From: Rhea pennata
Taxonomy: Eukaryota > Chordata > Aves > Rheiformes > Rheidae
Reading direction: 5' to 3'
DNA length: 64,000 bases
NCBI RefSeq assembly: GCF_028389875.1
Contig: NC_084665.1
Location: 127,077,602 to 127,141,601 of the forward strand
Positions within the stretch are counted from its first letter, which is position 1, and the number at the start of each line of letters is the position of its first letter. The notes beneath the pieces are model-generated. The model was not told the origin of the DNA. It did no database searches and worked only from the letters and a program-made list of their open reading frames with translations. Positions 27,436 to 41,028 of this stretch are shown here, one piece after another. A program made the translations under genes and the position numbers.

Positions 27436-30400
27436 GCAGCTTACCCACCATATCAGTGGGTAAGCAATTTTCTATACAAGTTCTTTTCAAACCTGTAGCC
27501 AGCTACCACCTTGTTCCACTGACTTGCCACTATTCATTTCCCTGCTTTGCTCTAAACCTCTTCTCCTGTAGCTTGAACTTGACACAGCTCCTTAAAATCA
27601 TAATCATGACCTGGCGTGGGAACTCCAGGTATTCCTCCATTCTGAACACAGACACAATGAATTTTGTAGCTTTCTGCAATGGCCTTACTTGTTTCGAGTC
27701 TTTCTTGGACAGCTCAAGGTTTACAGAAGCTTTATCTCAAGAACAGATTGCTACTGAGTTCAACTATACTAAGGGAAATTCTGGGTGCGTTTACATTAGT
27801 GAACAGGAGGGTTCTTTTTGCAAACTTGCTTTGTAAATTCGGACTTGTGCAGCACATACGGGCAAGAAGCAATTTCCCATCTGGTGGAAGCAAGACTGGA
27901 GGTGTGCACTTGGGCACCACGTAGAGCAGCCCACTTGGACACTGAAGATGTAGGGCATGCAATAGTTCACGCTACACGCATGAACAGTGCATGCCCAGGA
28001 CCAGCAACTGGCACAAGCATCGTTGTCAGTGAAGACCAGGTTTTGGACACACAGACTGGGAACCACAATGGATTGCAGCAAATCAGAGCCTGTTTTTCCC
28101 CATATATACCGTATCAGTTGGTTATACAACTGTGTGTCACTCAAACCAGTGCCACCAGCTTTGTCTCAACTGCAGCAAGTGGATCCCATGACATACAAAC
28201 GCAGTTAGAAAGATTGCAAAGGACATCCTAGTCATTTAACAGAGACCATAACATCTTACAGATGTTCTTGCTTTTGAACTCAATGGCCTTGCACTAGGTC
28301 ACCGGGACACAGTGCAGTCAGCATGTTGATGAAAACAGTTTGTCTCCCTCGGCAGCAATTCACCTGTTCAGTTATGCTAGATGATATGAAATGCTATCCT
28401 CAGCAAAGGAGACTATACGGTAGACTGCCAAGGAAGAAGCCAAACCACTCTAACCAAAGGGTTGTTCTTCAGTTACTCTCAAGCAACTGCATTCAGCATG
28501 TAACGTTTCCGCACCTTGATTTGCTACTGCCCTCTGAACCGACAATAATTGCTGCTTCAGCTTTTTGTAGCCAGTTGATTATATTGAGCCAAAGTATGTC
28601 AAAATATTTAATCGTTTGACAGCACAGCATTGCAACAACACATTCAAGGTGTTTGGCTCCTTGTTTATATTCAGATGGAAGTAGCTAATATTTGTAAAGT
28701 GCCTTAAGAATTCAGAATGAACTCCACATGAAAAGCATGATTCCCTTGTAGCTTCAAATAATTTAAGGAATAGCTTGGAAGCCAGTTACACTTCAATATG
28801 CTGCAATATTTCATTCATATGAAAATGAATGGCTCATGGAAGTTTGGAGGAGGGGTTGAACCCACTTACAAATTTGACAGAAAAAGCTTTAAAATTGGTT
28901 TTGTTAAATGAAACCATTTAATTTTCTGAGCAGAGGCATTAGTAAAGTAGCAAAGTATTAATCGGTTTCAAGCATTTTGTGGCTTCTAATAAAAAGAGCA
29001 TCATCCTGAGCTTGATTCAATATGCACCTTAAAAGCAAGCTTAATGCCTGTACTCAGGCCACGGCAATGATCCAGCTTCTCTCGTGTTTTTGTGAGTTAC
29101 TTTAAGCTACTGTATTTCCAATGGACCCTCTAATGTTGAAATTACTGCAGACTATCTTGCCACCTATGGCAGCCGGTGCTTCTGCGTCATCATTCATCCT
29201 TGACGTAAAACTGTAAGGAAAGCCATCTCACAATGCAGAGCGTCCCAGGAAAGAGCAACTTCTTAAAATCTCTAGGGCTACCCATTTATTATATTGGCTA
29301 CTCAAAATTTTGTATCTTCAGCAGCAACACTGAAATTTAGTTCTTCTCTTTCCGAAAGTATTAGGAGTTAAAGGAACTCCTTTATTTCAGGAGAAGGCCT
29401 ACAAGAGTTTGTGGCACAGACACAATCCTCTGTAGGATGGGAGTGCATGTACCTACTAGATACATAATTACTGTGGTATTTTCTACTGGAAAACAAACTA
29501 ACTGACTTTGCCAAGTTTTGGATTAGTTGCTGGCAGACTTGGGAACAGAAATTCAGCAATACAGGCTCACTTGTTTCGAGGACCAGCTACCCCTATTTTG
29601 GGCCAGCAGAACTTACATAATGAGTAGCATGAGGCATTAAATGTGCAATTAAAAAACGATGTTTTATTTTATGTCTTTCAGCTGCTAAGTGTCATTTAGA
29701 TATACCTCTTCTGTAAGTCAAGACAGCCTGCTCTGCAGTGTAACATCCTATCGGTAAATTATTTTAAATAGCTTCCTTTGTGCTGCCTTTCACTGGCTAG
29801 AGTACTGCATTGGTAAACACTCTACTGATATTCCAGCTAATATTAAAATTCAGCCCCCTGTGATAGGGCCCAGTCTTTTCTATGCCACTTACTAATGCTA
29901 GCTTTTCCAATTTAATTGATGTCAGCGACCCATGCAGAACCCTGGAATGGGTTGAAATCCTGTCTAGCTGGTAAAAATCTGCATTCACATCCATGTAGGT
30001 GAGCTCCTTTTAGAAATCACATCACACGTTTTTCCACAGTGAGCCAGGTAGGCAGAACAATCTTGCCAGGGAAAACACGGATGCAGCGATTGGCAAGTGC
30101 TGAAATCTAACGCCAACGACCATACAGAGTGGCTGCATGAACTTGGACAAAGCATTCACATTCTTCTGTTTCCATTTAGTTCTCTGCACAGTGGACGGGA
30201 TAATATTGATATATTTGATAGGTGTTGCAAGAACTGATCAGCTAATGTTTGCACAGGGCTTTGGAGTGCTATATAATTAGCTAATGCTTGCACGTGGTTT
30301 TGGAGTGCTATATAATTTCTAAGCATTATTAATATCCTTGCAGGGAGTCTATCTAGTCTCAGAACTTGCTTTGCAGTGTCTCTCTTGCAAATCAAGATTG

Positions 30401-32698
30401 AAACTGGGAACTATCAAATTATGCTGGTGCAAATTCAGCATCCTTCATGGGTGTGGGCATATGGATCTAAGGGTAGAAATGGATCCACTGACTTTATGAC
30501 TGACTTTGGTCTTTGCTGCGATAGATATCAAGATGCTATGGAACTATATCATGCATCCAAAGACAAAATCATCCTACAGGGACCATACCTAACCTGGTCA
30601 AAGAAGGGAAATGAACTTACACAGGCCTATTTTAATCATTTTCAGGAGTGTACTGTTCCAGTGCAGCACATGGGAAATGCAAATAAGAAAGAAATACAAT
30701 AGATATTTAAAAGATGATGGTGCAAAGTGCTCAGCTGAAGAATCTTCATTCTAACGTGTAAGTCTGCATAACTGATTTTGTCAGAGCTGTGAGTCTCGTA
30801 AGAAAAAGCCTCAGACACAACAGAGCGCGTCACCTGAAGCTAGTAAATTGAACCCAGCAAGACACTTCATGAGCCTTAGGGGAAAGCTGCATGTATACAG
30901 ACTGTTTTGTTAGTTTTAACATCTGCTTTCTCTGAAATGCTTTTCTCCTAAATACTTAGCTTGAAGGAGGCTGTTTGGTCACTCATTCCCATCAGAGAGA
31001 AAAGAATTGCTGGGCTCAGATACAAATCAGACCTGCCAAGGTAAACCACAGTTGGCCGATAGCCTGGATGTTAACATATCTGATGCCCCAAATGGCTACA
31101 CTCAGAGGGTCTACGAGGAATCAGGGGTGCAGTCAGTCTGATGCTTCCTAGTATTTATATCTGAGTACACTTCCTCTTTGCCCACAGCAATCAGCCATGC
31201 CAGCTGAAATGGCAGATTTATGTAGACAGACTTCTTTGCACCCTCTAGCAATGGGAAAAAAAATCAACATTGAATCTGTCCTAAATTGTACTAAACTGAA
31301 CTGACAGTGAAATAAAGTCTATGATTCTATTTTTTTCCTGTTGGAAACTGATCCTATGAACAAGCATGCAGAGAAAGTTGTATCCCGCTCTTCCTTATAC
31401 CAGTCTAATTCTGGATTCAAAGTTTTTGCTCCAGATAAAGATTGGTATAGCAGGATCTACTTAACCCACAATCTTTACAAGCTTGACCTCCAGAACAGAG
31501 CTTTCTGAACACCCACCCTGCCTTCTCTTGAGGAAAGAAAGATGAAAGTAAAGAATGGCACCAGGGGCATTTAGGAGATATAAGAAGATAACATTAGCAA
31601 AGATAAAAGACATCTTGCTCAACCAGCATCTGGGATCTAATTAGGTGTTGAAGGAGCCATTGAAAGAGATGGAAATTCTGTTTGTCTAGCCAATTTTAAC
31701 GCAGCCAAACAGCCTTTTACTGTACATCCTGCATGGATAATTTATGATGGCTAAGAAAAGATATGCCCTGTTCTGACGTTCAGTGAACTAAAGCTAAAAT
31801 CTATTCTGCGGTTTGAGAGAGCAGACTATTCTTTACTAATAACTTATCCATTACTCTCATATTCCTGAAATGAAACATGGCCAAGTCCAAACTGAGATAG
31901 GGTCACTAATATCAACCCCCCCATCTCTACATGAAGCAATGAAGCTTAATGCAGAATCTTCCAAACTCGTGTGAACCAGAGCTGGTATCTCCATATGGCG
32001 CTTTCCTGAACAATGTTGAGAAGCCAGCTCAAGTCCAAAAGCAGTGAAATGCTAAGCACAGCAAAATCCACGCTCTCTGAACAGAGCAAAATATGTCATA
32101 TACAAATGCTCTGTTTACATGATTTTATTGCTTTCATTAGCTTGGTCACCTCTGGCCCATGATTCACTGCAGCACACCCCGTGTGATACAGGGTAAGACA
32201 CATAACTTGCCTGTGTATGTATCCTTTGTAATAAATGGAAGTCACTCCAATTATTTTTAATTCAGGGGAGTCACAATGTAGAAGTATGAATGGTATAGGG
32301 CTCAGTTCAGATCTAAGGTTACACTGACATCATTTTATTTTTTTTTAGCCAACATTGGATTTATATCAACTATTTCTCCAACAATACAGAGGCATGGCAG
32401 CTTTTCAAGAAAACATATGAATTTTTAGCAAAAATAAACAATTCTCTTTTCCCTAAACTCATTCCCCCAAAAATCCAGAAATGACTTCTGCTGTAATCGG
32501 GGAGAAAAAGCTTCCAAACAGACAGACACAGAGCATGAACATTTTCTTCTCAAATTATAAAGACTAGTGTATGGAATACCTGAAAGTAGCTCCGTATAAT
32601 GGGAATTGATGGGCAACCTGTCATCTCTGCCACTTTCTGTGTCTCTAATAATCAGCCTCTCATGACCATTAATGCACCATGCTAATCCATCTCTTCAG

Positions 32699-32885
32699 TC
32701 ATAGAATCGTAGAATCATAGAATCAGTAAGGTTGGAAGGCACCTCTGGAGATCATCTAGTCCAACCCCCCGCCCTGCTCCAGCAGGGTCACTTAGAGCAT
32801 GGTAGACAGAGTTGCATCCAGGTGGGCCTTGAAGATCTCCAGAGATCCAGACTCCACCACCTCCCTGGGCAAGCTGTTGCAATGA
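32699..32885 (-). repeat. CR1 LINE 3' end, 5'-truncated, antisense
   Basis: The segment begins with tandem copies of the CR1 terminal octamer in reverse complement (TCATAGAATCGTAGAATCAT), then GGTTGGAAGGCACCTCTGG, AGATCATCTAGTCCAACCCC and CTCCACCACCTCCCTGGGCA. It is well preserved, and the tail repeats are intact, so it is a relatively recent insertion. Confidence 0.95.
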
Positions 32886-35800
32886 TAACCTAGGAGATTA
32901 TATGGACTCTGTTGTCCACCCTCTTTAGAAAAGGCTGATATGTTTGTAGTGAAAACCCTGAGTCTAAGTTCTAGAGCAGCAGGTTGGTCACCTGGCTCAG
33001 CTCAGACTGTCCTGTGACTTTACCCAAAACAAGCACTCCCAGTTTCTTTATCTGCTTCTGTTTAAAATGGCATTGATGTTACCTTTTATTCCAGCTCTGC
33101 AGGGTGCTTGCTGTTTCTTACTACGAGCATATGTGTACCACTCGGCACAACGAGGAACCTGATCAAAGTTGCAGACTTCAGTTGCCATAGTTAACATAAA
33201 TATAACAAAAATTATCACATAATATGCTATACAGATTCTAGATCAGCAGAGAGCACAGGGGAAACTCTGGCCTTACAGAAGTCAATAGAATTTTGGTAAT
33301 ATTGTTAGTACAATCAAGCTTTCAAACTGGCACAGGAGGATATTATAGAGTTGAGAACCACTTACCTAAAATGCCTACCAATAGACTCTAAACTAGATGC
33401 TGTCACCACTGAAGTCTTTTTCAAACTCAATTTCAGTTTTTTATATACAAGGAAAGACTCTTCTCAGACGAGTCTAAGCTGGACCTGAAACTTCCAGGAA
33501 TTTACAGTCAAACGATCTGTCTTGGCCAGGGATTTCAACTGTCATCATCTGTCCCAAAACACACACCTAAACTGAGTGTTTGATTAAATGCTCTTGTGCT
33601 AGATGTTAAATGTTCCACCTAAATGAAGGGGTCCATTAGATATCTCTTCTTCACTCAAATATCGCAGAAGAGAATAGCAAGATGAGTAGAGGCCACTGGT
33701 CTCTGGGAGAAGAAAAAAATCAACATCATGCTATTCAGGTTTCCTTGCAAAGCAAGATTTCATCTATACTATCATCTATACTATCCATACAGGGCAGGAG
33801 TGTATGCAGCACAGTACAGCAAGTGTGTAAAACTGCCCAGACAGGCCTTCTCTTTCTCTTGAAAGAGAAGAACATATGAGATGAAAATAGAAAAGGAGAA
33901 GGGAGCCTTGACTACACTCCCCCAGGCATCAGCTAGCTGAGAGGAGATGGATCAAGCTCAAGATTGAGGTGCGCCACTCACTGTGTAGCCCACTGCATGT
34001 CAGATGAATGTAAAACTGAGGTCTTCCCCCACTTTCCCCCCAGAAAACACAAGGGAGATGTTCTCAGGGGCAGAAGTGCATCAGATCAGTTGGATGGAAC
34101 AGTTCAATTCCAATTTTGCCAGATTTCCAACTGAACTCCCCATTCTGGTTAGAAACGGAAACAGTGCACTTTCTAAATTATGTATGCTGTCAAACAGCTG
34201 CTGCATGTCCAGCCCGGGGCAACTGCCCTCTATGTAGGGCAAAATTCAGTGAAATTTTTCTGGATTTCATCTGCGTAACAGATCACAGGTCTACCACTTT
34301 AAAGCAATTTGAATCCTTCAGGAAGACAAATTGCTCCTGTTATCAAATATATGCATAATTACCACTAAAATTATATTTGAAATGGTAACCAGAGAATACA
34401 ATTTTATCCCGCACCAAGCACTGAAAAGTCAAGAGAAAATGAACAGCGCACATTTTAATCAGAAGATAAGTAGTTTTCCAGCTACTATATATAGAGGGGG
34501 CTGGGAGAGTGCATCTAATGCGCAGAAGAAAGTGTTAGGAGGGTAAAACTCCACAGTGTTTTGGCTTTGGACTTCAGAAGGTAGTGAGCATAAGATAGTG
34601 TGAAATACAAAGAAGCCTTTGTTGTTTACATCTGAAGTTTAAAAGTGGCATAGTGTGAATAAACAAAGGATGTTTCATGAAACATTGCATCCGTGATATA
34701 CTCTCTCAGTTTGAGCTCCAGAAACTGCGTGTAAATAGAGGCATCGCTGTCTTGCTTGAGAAAAGAAGGAGGTAAACTTTAAAGCTTGTCTTCCAGAAAA
34801 TCTCATTTTCCCATTTTTTTAGGGTTTTGATAGGCTTTTAAGTGGTAGGAAATACAGGAGTTTAATAAGACTAAGATCTGTATTGTTTAGCATTGGCTTT
34901 CAGGATGGTTAAGCTTCTTACTAAGGATAATTGTACACACGCTTTTGCAAACCTGAATTAGCTACTTGCTATCTTTGCGTGAAAAAGTTTTACTCTCAAA
35001 TACTTGAATGATGTCAAGCAATTTATTTTTAACGTAGACATGAAAATACTGTACTGCCATAAGAGTTCCACAAGAAACTGATTATTTTACATGAGGATGT
35101 ATTAGGATGGCAGGATGTTTTGGTAAGGACAGAATCTAAAGGTACATAGGGCATTGATTCAGCTAGATATTCAGCACTATGGTTAAGGTTGAGCAGTTAC
35201 ATGGCATCAAATGTGATTCAAGTTAGGTACCTGCATATGTACATGCCTTTCAATCCAAAAGTCCTCAAATACTTGACAAATCATGTACCAAATCTGAGTT
35301 TATTTCAGAACTGTCTTGCTTGTTATTCTAGTATAGACAGAGGGTAGTTTTTGAAGAAGTTCGACAAAAATGTTATAGTCTGAGTTTGCTCTATATGAAA
35401 TCTACCCTGAATCCATGAGATAAAATCAGCATCGAATGAGCAGGCACGGTTCTGATTACTTCCATACAGGGAGGTCTGGTTTTGCTTTTTTGATGCTCAA
35501 ATCAACCAATTCTAGAGCAGAAGGCAGAATAATGCTGTTAGTTATATATTTGACTTCTACAGCTGTGATTCCTGTGTACTGCAATGGAGGCTCAGGTACC
35601 CCTTCTAGAAACACAGATTAAGGACTCACAGATTAACGGATCACAGATCAGTTCAGCTGCAAAAACCCAAATTCGAAACAAACACAAAAGAAGTGGTGCT
35701 CCATTTGAGGCAGCCCAAGGTATCAGAGACATGTTCATGGAGTCGGCAGATCAGATATAAGACTGACGGGGACCCCCATCCCTCTAGAGTTGCACCTGAA

Positions 35801-37499
35801 GCCCAGAAGATGCCTCTCCAGGACAATCCCAATGGCACCTCAACGCCTGCATTGAGGCAACAGAATCGAAGCCCAGTAGTCAGCCCATGTCCCAAAATAG
35901 ACAGAAATGGTAAAATGTTAAGGAGAAGCAGGCGCAGCTGGAGTGAAACAGAAGTTGGTGACACACTAAATCCAGTGTCATTCACGGCATTGCCTTGCTG
36001 GGGCCATATCTAAACGTATATGCCTCTGAAATCTGCTTCATACAAGCTGTCTAGGAAGATGAAACCACTGGTGAGCTATTAGCTCAGCTGCACATGACAA
36101 AATAAGATGAATTTGGTAAAAAATTCCTGCAGATGCTTCCTTCTCACTTCTACCATAGATTATTACTGGATAATTAATCCAATCTCTGTAATCCCTACCT
36201 ATCTACTGACTCTTTCACGAAGACTTTGGGATGGACTGTGGAATTTACACTTAGTTTACATAGTAAATTCTTTCACCAAAGGCAGTTGCAAAGATCTGAG
36301 TTATTTTCTAAGCATTAATTCCACTTTTCTTCCTGAGTGAGTACCCTCGAAAGCAGATGGCTTCTGCCTACAGACCCACAGACTGAAAGAACAAAGTCAA
36401 ACTTTGGATGCTATCTAGAAAAGTAGAAATATGGTCTGCACCACTTGCAAAGCAAGTTTATTTCAACACTCCAAGCTTTGCTTATGCATATTTATTTAAT
36501 ATAATTATTTTCCTTCTACAACCATTTTGGAAATTGGTTACTCATGCCTGCAGCAAAAATCCTACACCAGAAGAGGGAAAAAATCCATGCGGCAAAAATA
36601 CCAGATGCAAAAACAATGTAGTTACTTGTTTTATGCCCTCTGGCAGCTGCCAAAAATGCTGAGAGTAAAGCATGTGGGGAAGGGAGAAAACAAAAAAGCT
36701 TCCATAAGGAAACATGGAAAATCCTTATAGACTCAGCTCCTTCACATACCGTCTTAGACTGAGCTTCCCCTGCATAGCTGTCATCAAACCAGTTCTGATC
36801 ACCATGAACAGCAGCATTTTACAGGGGAGTTAGTGAGAGCTACTTTCTAATTCCACGTGCTTTTGGTGAACTGTAGATTTATTTCCCAAGCTACAGTGAT
36901 TTCTCATTAAAGAGATGCACCTTAGAATTACAGAAAAATAATAGTGAAGGAGATCTGCTTGCCTAGCTCAGGCACTTGCCCCTGCTTCCCGCTAGAGTTT
37001 ACATACAAACCACTCTCACACCTGCATTTCTCCCCACAAACATAATCCACAGGACAGAGCTTGGATGTTTGAATGAAAGCAGATAAGCTTCACCATCAAC
37101 AAGTTAATTTGTCAGTCAGATAGGAAATACTAGCCCATCTTAGCCTTCAGGGTCAAATTACAATTGTCATATACACCTACGAGCACCAACGAAGCACGCT
37201 TACGCTGCAGGAAAGGAGATTTGAATTTGGCCATTAGTAAAGCAAAATTCCAAACTGAATGTGGGCTGCAGAGGAAGCAAAGAAAATGCCGGGAATGCAC
37301 TTTACATTTTAGAGAGAACCGGGCATTTGCAGCACATCATCTCCCTGCCAGCTAGAGAACAGCAGCGACTTGGCAGAGGTTTGATAGCCAGATGTCATCC
37401 TCATCTGGTTGTCTTGGCTCAGGCTGTTTGTTTGAAATGAACAGCAAAACAGAGCGAGTATGGGGTCTTCCTGGTGCTAGTTGCCTGACAAGAAATAGA

Positions 37500-37830
37500 A
37501 CTAGGAAAGGTCTTTCGGGTGACGCCTGAGTCCTCCGAATCTGGCATTGCTTCGCACCATTCTGCTGGACTCGCAGCCCTCACCGCGCGAAACCGCGAGG
37601 ACGGAGTCAGAGTCAACAGGCCACGAACCAAACTGGAAATAAGAGTAATGTAAAGTGTCTCTCCGGGTGATGAACACGGAGCAAACGATCTCCCCGCGTG
37701 CTTCCCCCAGCAGCTCCGAGCGCACCGAGGCGCTGGGAGCGGTTCCTGGTCATTGGATGCTGCCGCCGTGCTTCTTTGCTCGAACGCATTGCTGCGCCTT
37801 TCCTCCAGCGCTCCTGTTCAGTCGGGTGTT
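37500..37830. promoter_or_regulatory. CpG-island-like segment, possible internal promoter
   Basis: By eye I counted about 29 CpG dinucleotides in roughly 330 bases, near the number expected without CpG depletion, whereas flanking sequence has only a few per 300 bases. It includes CACCGCGCGAAACCGCGAGG and GAGCGCACCGAGGCGCT, and an inverted CCAAT (ATTGG) near 37752. Short ORFs cross it on both strands without recognisable domains. Such islands usually mark promoters; an alternative MSRA first exon or a noncoding RNA start are both possible. Direction is not known. Confidence 0.45.
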
Positions 37831-38537
37831 TTATTTGGAGGGAAGAATAATTTGCTTTCTGCATTCCTGTGATATTATACTGAACAGCAGCAAGGAGAAA
37901 AACACCAGGGTAGTCCACGTCTAAAACTTGCTGCATTTCTAGTTCAATATTGTGCTATTACAGATGCCCTGATAAATATGGAGGCATGCAGTCAAATCTT
38001 ACACGTTCCTCCCAGCAAACGCTCCTCCAGATACCGTAGAAGAGCAGAACGAATGGGCAAAAGTTTGCCAGGGTTTTGATGTGGCTGCTAAGCCACAAAT
38101 GCCTTTAGACCCAGGCAACAAGAGAGGAGCGTGCACATCACGATAGCTAAGTCTCCACGTGACTGACCTTATATCAGAAGGAGAATTATTTTGTAACTGC
38201 AAGCCCGATAGCGCGTGTGTATGTTTGTATACACATCAATATGTGTGATAAGAAGGCTGCTTTGTGGCGAAACCTGCCAACAAACCCATTTTTTTGTTGC
38301 CATCTGCTACGAAGAGAGCAAGCACCTGTTAGGAGCAGCTGCTTGAATGCAAAATGGAGGTAAGAGAAAAATCAGTTTCATTTTGGAGTTGGCCTGCCGC
38401 AGGTAGCACATGGCTCTCACCACCAAGGATGCCAAGTGGTCCTTTTTAAGCTTGTCCTAATTAGGCAGCGGCGAGTGCTACGAAATCTCGAAACTGTTCA
38501 TTTAGGTTATTACAGGGAGGAGAGAGAAGTGATGGTG

Positions 38538-38550
38538 CCCCCCCCCCCCC
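38538..38550. repeat. Poly-C run of 13
   Basis: Thirteen consecutive C residues. Length in such runs is unstable and prone to sequencing error. Confidence 0.9.
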
Positions 38551-39298
38551 GGCTCCTCCAGCACCACCCCAGTGTCCTTCCTCCAGAGGAAAACTGCCTC
38601 CCTTTTGCTCTTTAAGTCCTTCTCAGTGTGGCTTATTTGAGGGTTTTAGCAGAAGGGACTGAAGCTAAAGGGCCCAAGGTTATATGCACCAACAGAGGCC
38701 AACCCTGCCAAGCTGCCATTTCCAGGGAAAGGAACACAGAAGCGACCACTTAGGCATCTCAAACTGGATGCGGCGGAGCATTAAAGGGTTTCTTGTATTC
38801 TTCCAAGTGATATATCCAAGACCACAAGTCAGTGTGGCCTCTGCCAGCATGCCTGACAGCACAGAGGGTTTCAGCTCTGTTCCTCTTAGTCAATTCTTAC
38901 GGTATCTGCATCTCCACTGAAGGAGTAAGTTCATTTAATTAGTTCTTTTCCAATATCCTGAGCGTAGAGCATTTCATCTTATTCTCTTCAGCTGGTGAAT
39001 ATAACGTTTGTGCTTCCATAGCTGAGCTCAGCTCACCTTACCATGGCCAGCATCTCTGTGCATGAAAGGGGCTTTGGTCTTAAAAATCAAGAAGCCTGCA
39101 GGAGATTTTCAGGATCCTCTTTATCACACCGTGCTTGATCTAACGATCACTGGGGAAGGCATAAATAGCAGTATAAGGAGCTATTATCTACATCTAGGTA
39201 ACAGCAAGAGGAGGAAAACAAATGGATTTCTTTTGCACAGGGAAGATTTGCAATAAACACCGATATTTAGGGGTACTTGAAGCACAAGTCTGTCCAAA

Positions 39299-39460
39299 TG
39301 TCTTCTGTCTTCCTTCTCCCCTCCCTTCCCTTCCTTTCTCTTCCCTTCATTTTTTCCCCCTTTCTTCCTTTTCTTCTTTCCAGTGCTTCCCTCATGTTCT
39401 TTTTGAGTCTCCACTTCTTTTCTCCCCAACCCCTTTTTTCCTACCTCCCTTTTTTCTGAT
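39299..39460. repeat. Polypyrimidine tract, (TTCC)-like
   Basis: About 160 bases are almost entirely C and T on the plus strand (CTTCTCCCCTCCCTTCCC and similar). ORFs across it are low-complexity by-products. Such tracts can form triplex DNA. Confidence 0.85.
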
Positions 39461-40805
39461 TTGCCCTCTGAAACCATCCTCTCCTATGAGGATGATAAAT
39501 ATTTGGCTCATATACCATATTTATAAATAGCAGGGCCAACTCATTCAGTATAGAGACTGGTATTTTCTTAAACGGTGGCAAAGAACTGCTCCGAGGGCCA
39601 CAGCGTGCTCAAAGGCGAAAACATAGAAGCTAATGCACAAATGCAGACACTGTGCTCGGAAACAAGGGATATCCCCAAAGTGTTTTTGAGGCTCCAACCT
39701 CAATTGCCAATTATCTCTGCAGTCTGCATTACAGTTCAGCTGGATCAAAACTCCTGATGCCAATACCCAAGCAGGAAAACACCCATCCAGCCTGGGTCAC
39801 GGAAACCAGAGCGAGTATGCAAGGCTGGCAGAGAAATAACATCTCATCTGCCTGCAAAGGAGTGAATTTGATCGTGATGTAGTGAAACAAGCATAAAACC
39901 ACACAAAGCCATCCCACGGAGTCACTTCTCCGAGCAAAGCTGCACTTCAAATTCCGTGTTTCATAACTAATACCTTTGGTCAAGCAATTTTTTTTTTCTT
40001 CTTAATGCAGACTTATATCTGTAAGCACATCTGTAAGCATATAGATTTATGCCTCCTGGGACATGCCTAATGGGTTCTCAATTCACTCTGGCTCATTTCT
40101 TTGTAAAGCTTTGGCTCTACTGTGGGAGAACTGAATAGGGTCTTTCACTGATGGATGTTTTTTCATTTTGAATTTAAATGTATAAACTGAGATCGTGGGT
40201 TATTATTGCCATGAGAAACAACAACAGAGAAGGCAAGAGCCATAGGTTAGGAATTCAGTGCCACGAAAACATTCAAGGACAGGATCAGCTAATTAATGCT
40301 ACCCTCTGCCCTCTAAATTAGTCATATATCTACTTAAGTGCTTCTGCTCACCACTAGCTGAAAGGTGCCGCTGCAAGAGCACGCAGAGCTCTCCTAGCTG
40401 CTTTTTAGGCAATAAAGGCAGTTTCCTAGCAAGGAACATCTCATTAGAAGCCACTAGAAAAAGGTGCCCTGACCCCAGGGTTTCTGTTTAAGGGAGCAGA
40501 AGTCGAAGGTGTTGATGCCCAGGCCCAAGAGTACCGTATCAGGAATGTTTTCCTCTACGTCCAGCTAAAGAAAAAAGGGCTGAATTCGTCCTTGAGAGCA
40601 GCCCAGAAGTCAGTGGAGTTCTACCACAAAGAAAACCTGCTTGAGGCACGCCAAAATATTAAAATATTAATATTTTGCATGTTTTTTTTAACAATCAGGC
40701 GCACTCAGAGGAAGAACTGTCATGACTGGGAACAGCTCAGTCACTGAAACAATCTGGTGAGAAGTTCTAACTCCACTGCCGCCTTCAAAAAAATTCCAGC
40801 CGACC

Positions 40806-40833
40806 AAAAAAAAAAAAAAAAAAAAAAAAAAAA
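40806..40833. repeat. Poly-A tract (28)
   Basis: An uninterrupted run of 28 A. No target-site duplication or retrotransposed body was recognised upstream. Confidence 0.9.
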
Positions 40834-40990
40834 GCCTTGTTCACGCTGTTACAGTTTAGGAACTGCTGGCATCTCTGTCTCCAAAAGGAAGAGGAGCAGA
40901 GAGCTGACTGCTCAGCAGCTGAGAACGTGTGTGCTGGAAGCAGCACGCCTTAGCAGATGGTGAAATGATTACTGCCAGTAAATGTTAGAG

Positions 40991-41028
40991 TCCTCTCTTT
41001 TCTTTTTTCTTTTCTTTTTTTTTTTTAA
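40991..41028. repeat. T-rich (TTTTC)n tract
   Basis: An imperfect CTTTT/CTTTTTT repeat ends in an 11-base T run. Confidence 0.8.

Larger units (their letters stand above)
23285..32698 (-). other. Presumed MSRA last intron, part 1
   Basis: This part directly precedes the acceptor of the last MSRA exon. I looked on the minus strand for the preceding exon (the GNDHGTQYRS-type block) and did not find it. The region contains a weak CR1 tail near 24700 and an antisense CR1 relic at 26340-27435. At about 27800-28620 there is unidentified sequence with overlapping ORFs on both strands. Confidence 0.65.

Noticed and set aside
30376-30702. 108-codon plus ORF
   Set aside because: No recognisable domain, no splice context and no coding bias that I could see.
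39184-39530. ORFs on both strands rich in Lys/Glu/Gly or Ser/Phe/Pro
   Set aside because: By-products of the polypyrimidine tract.
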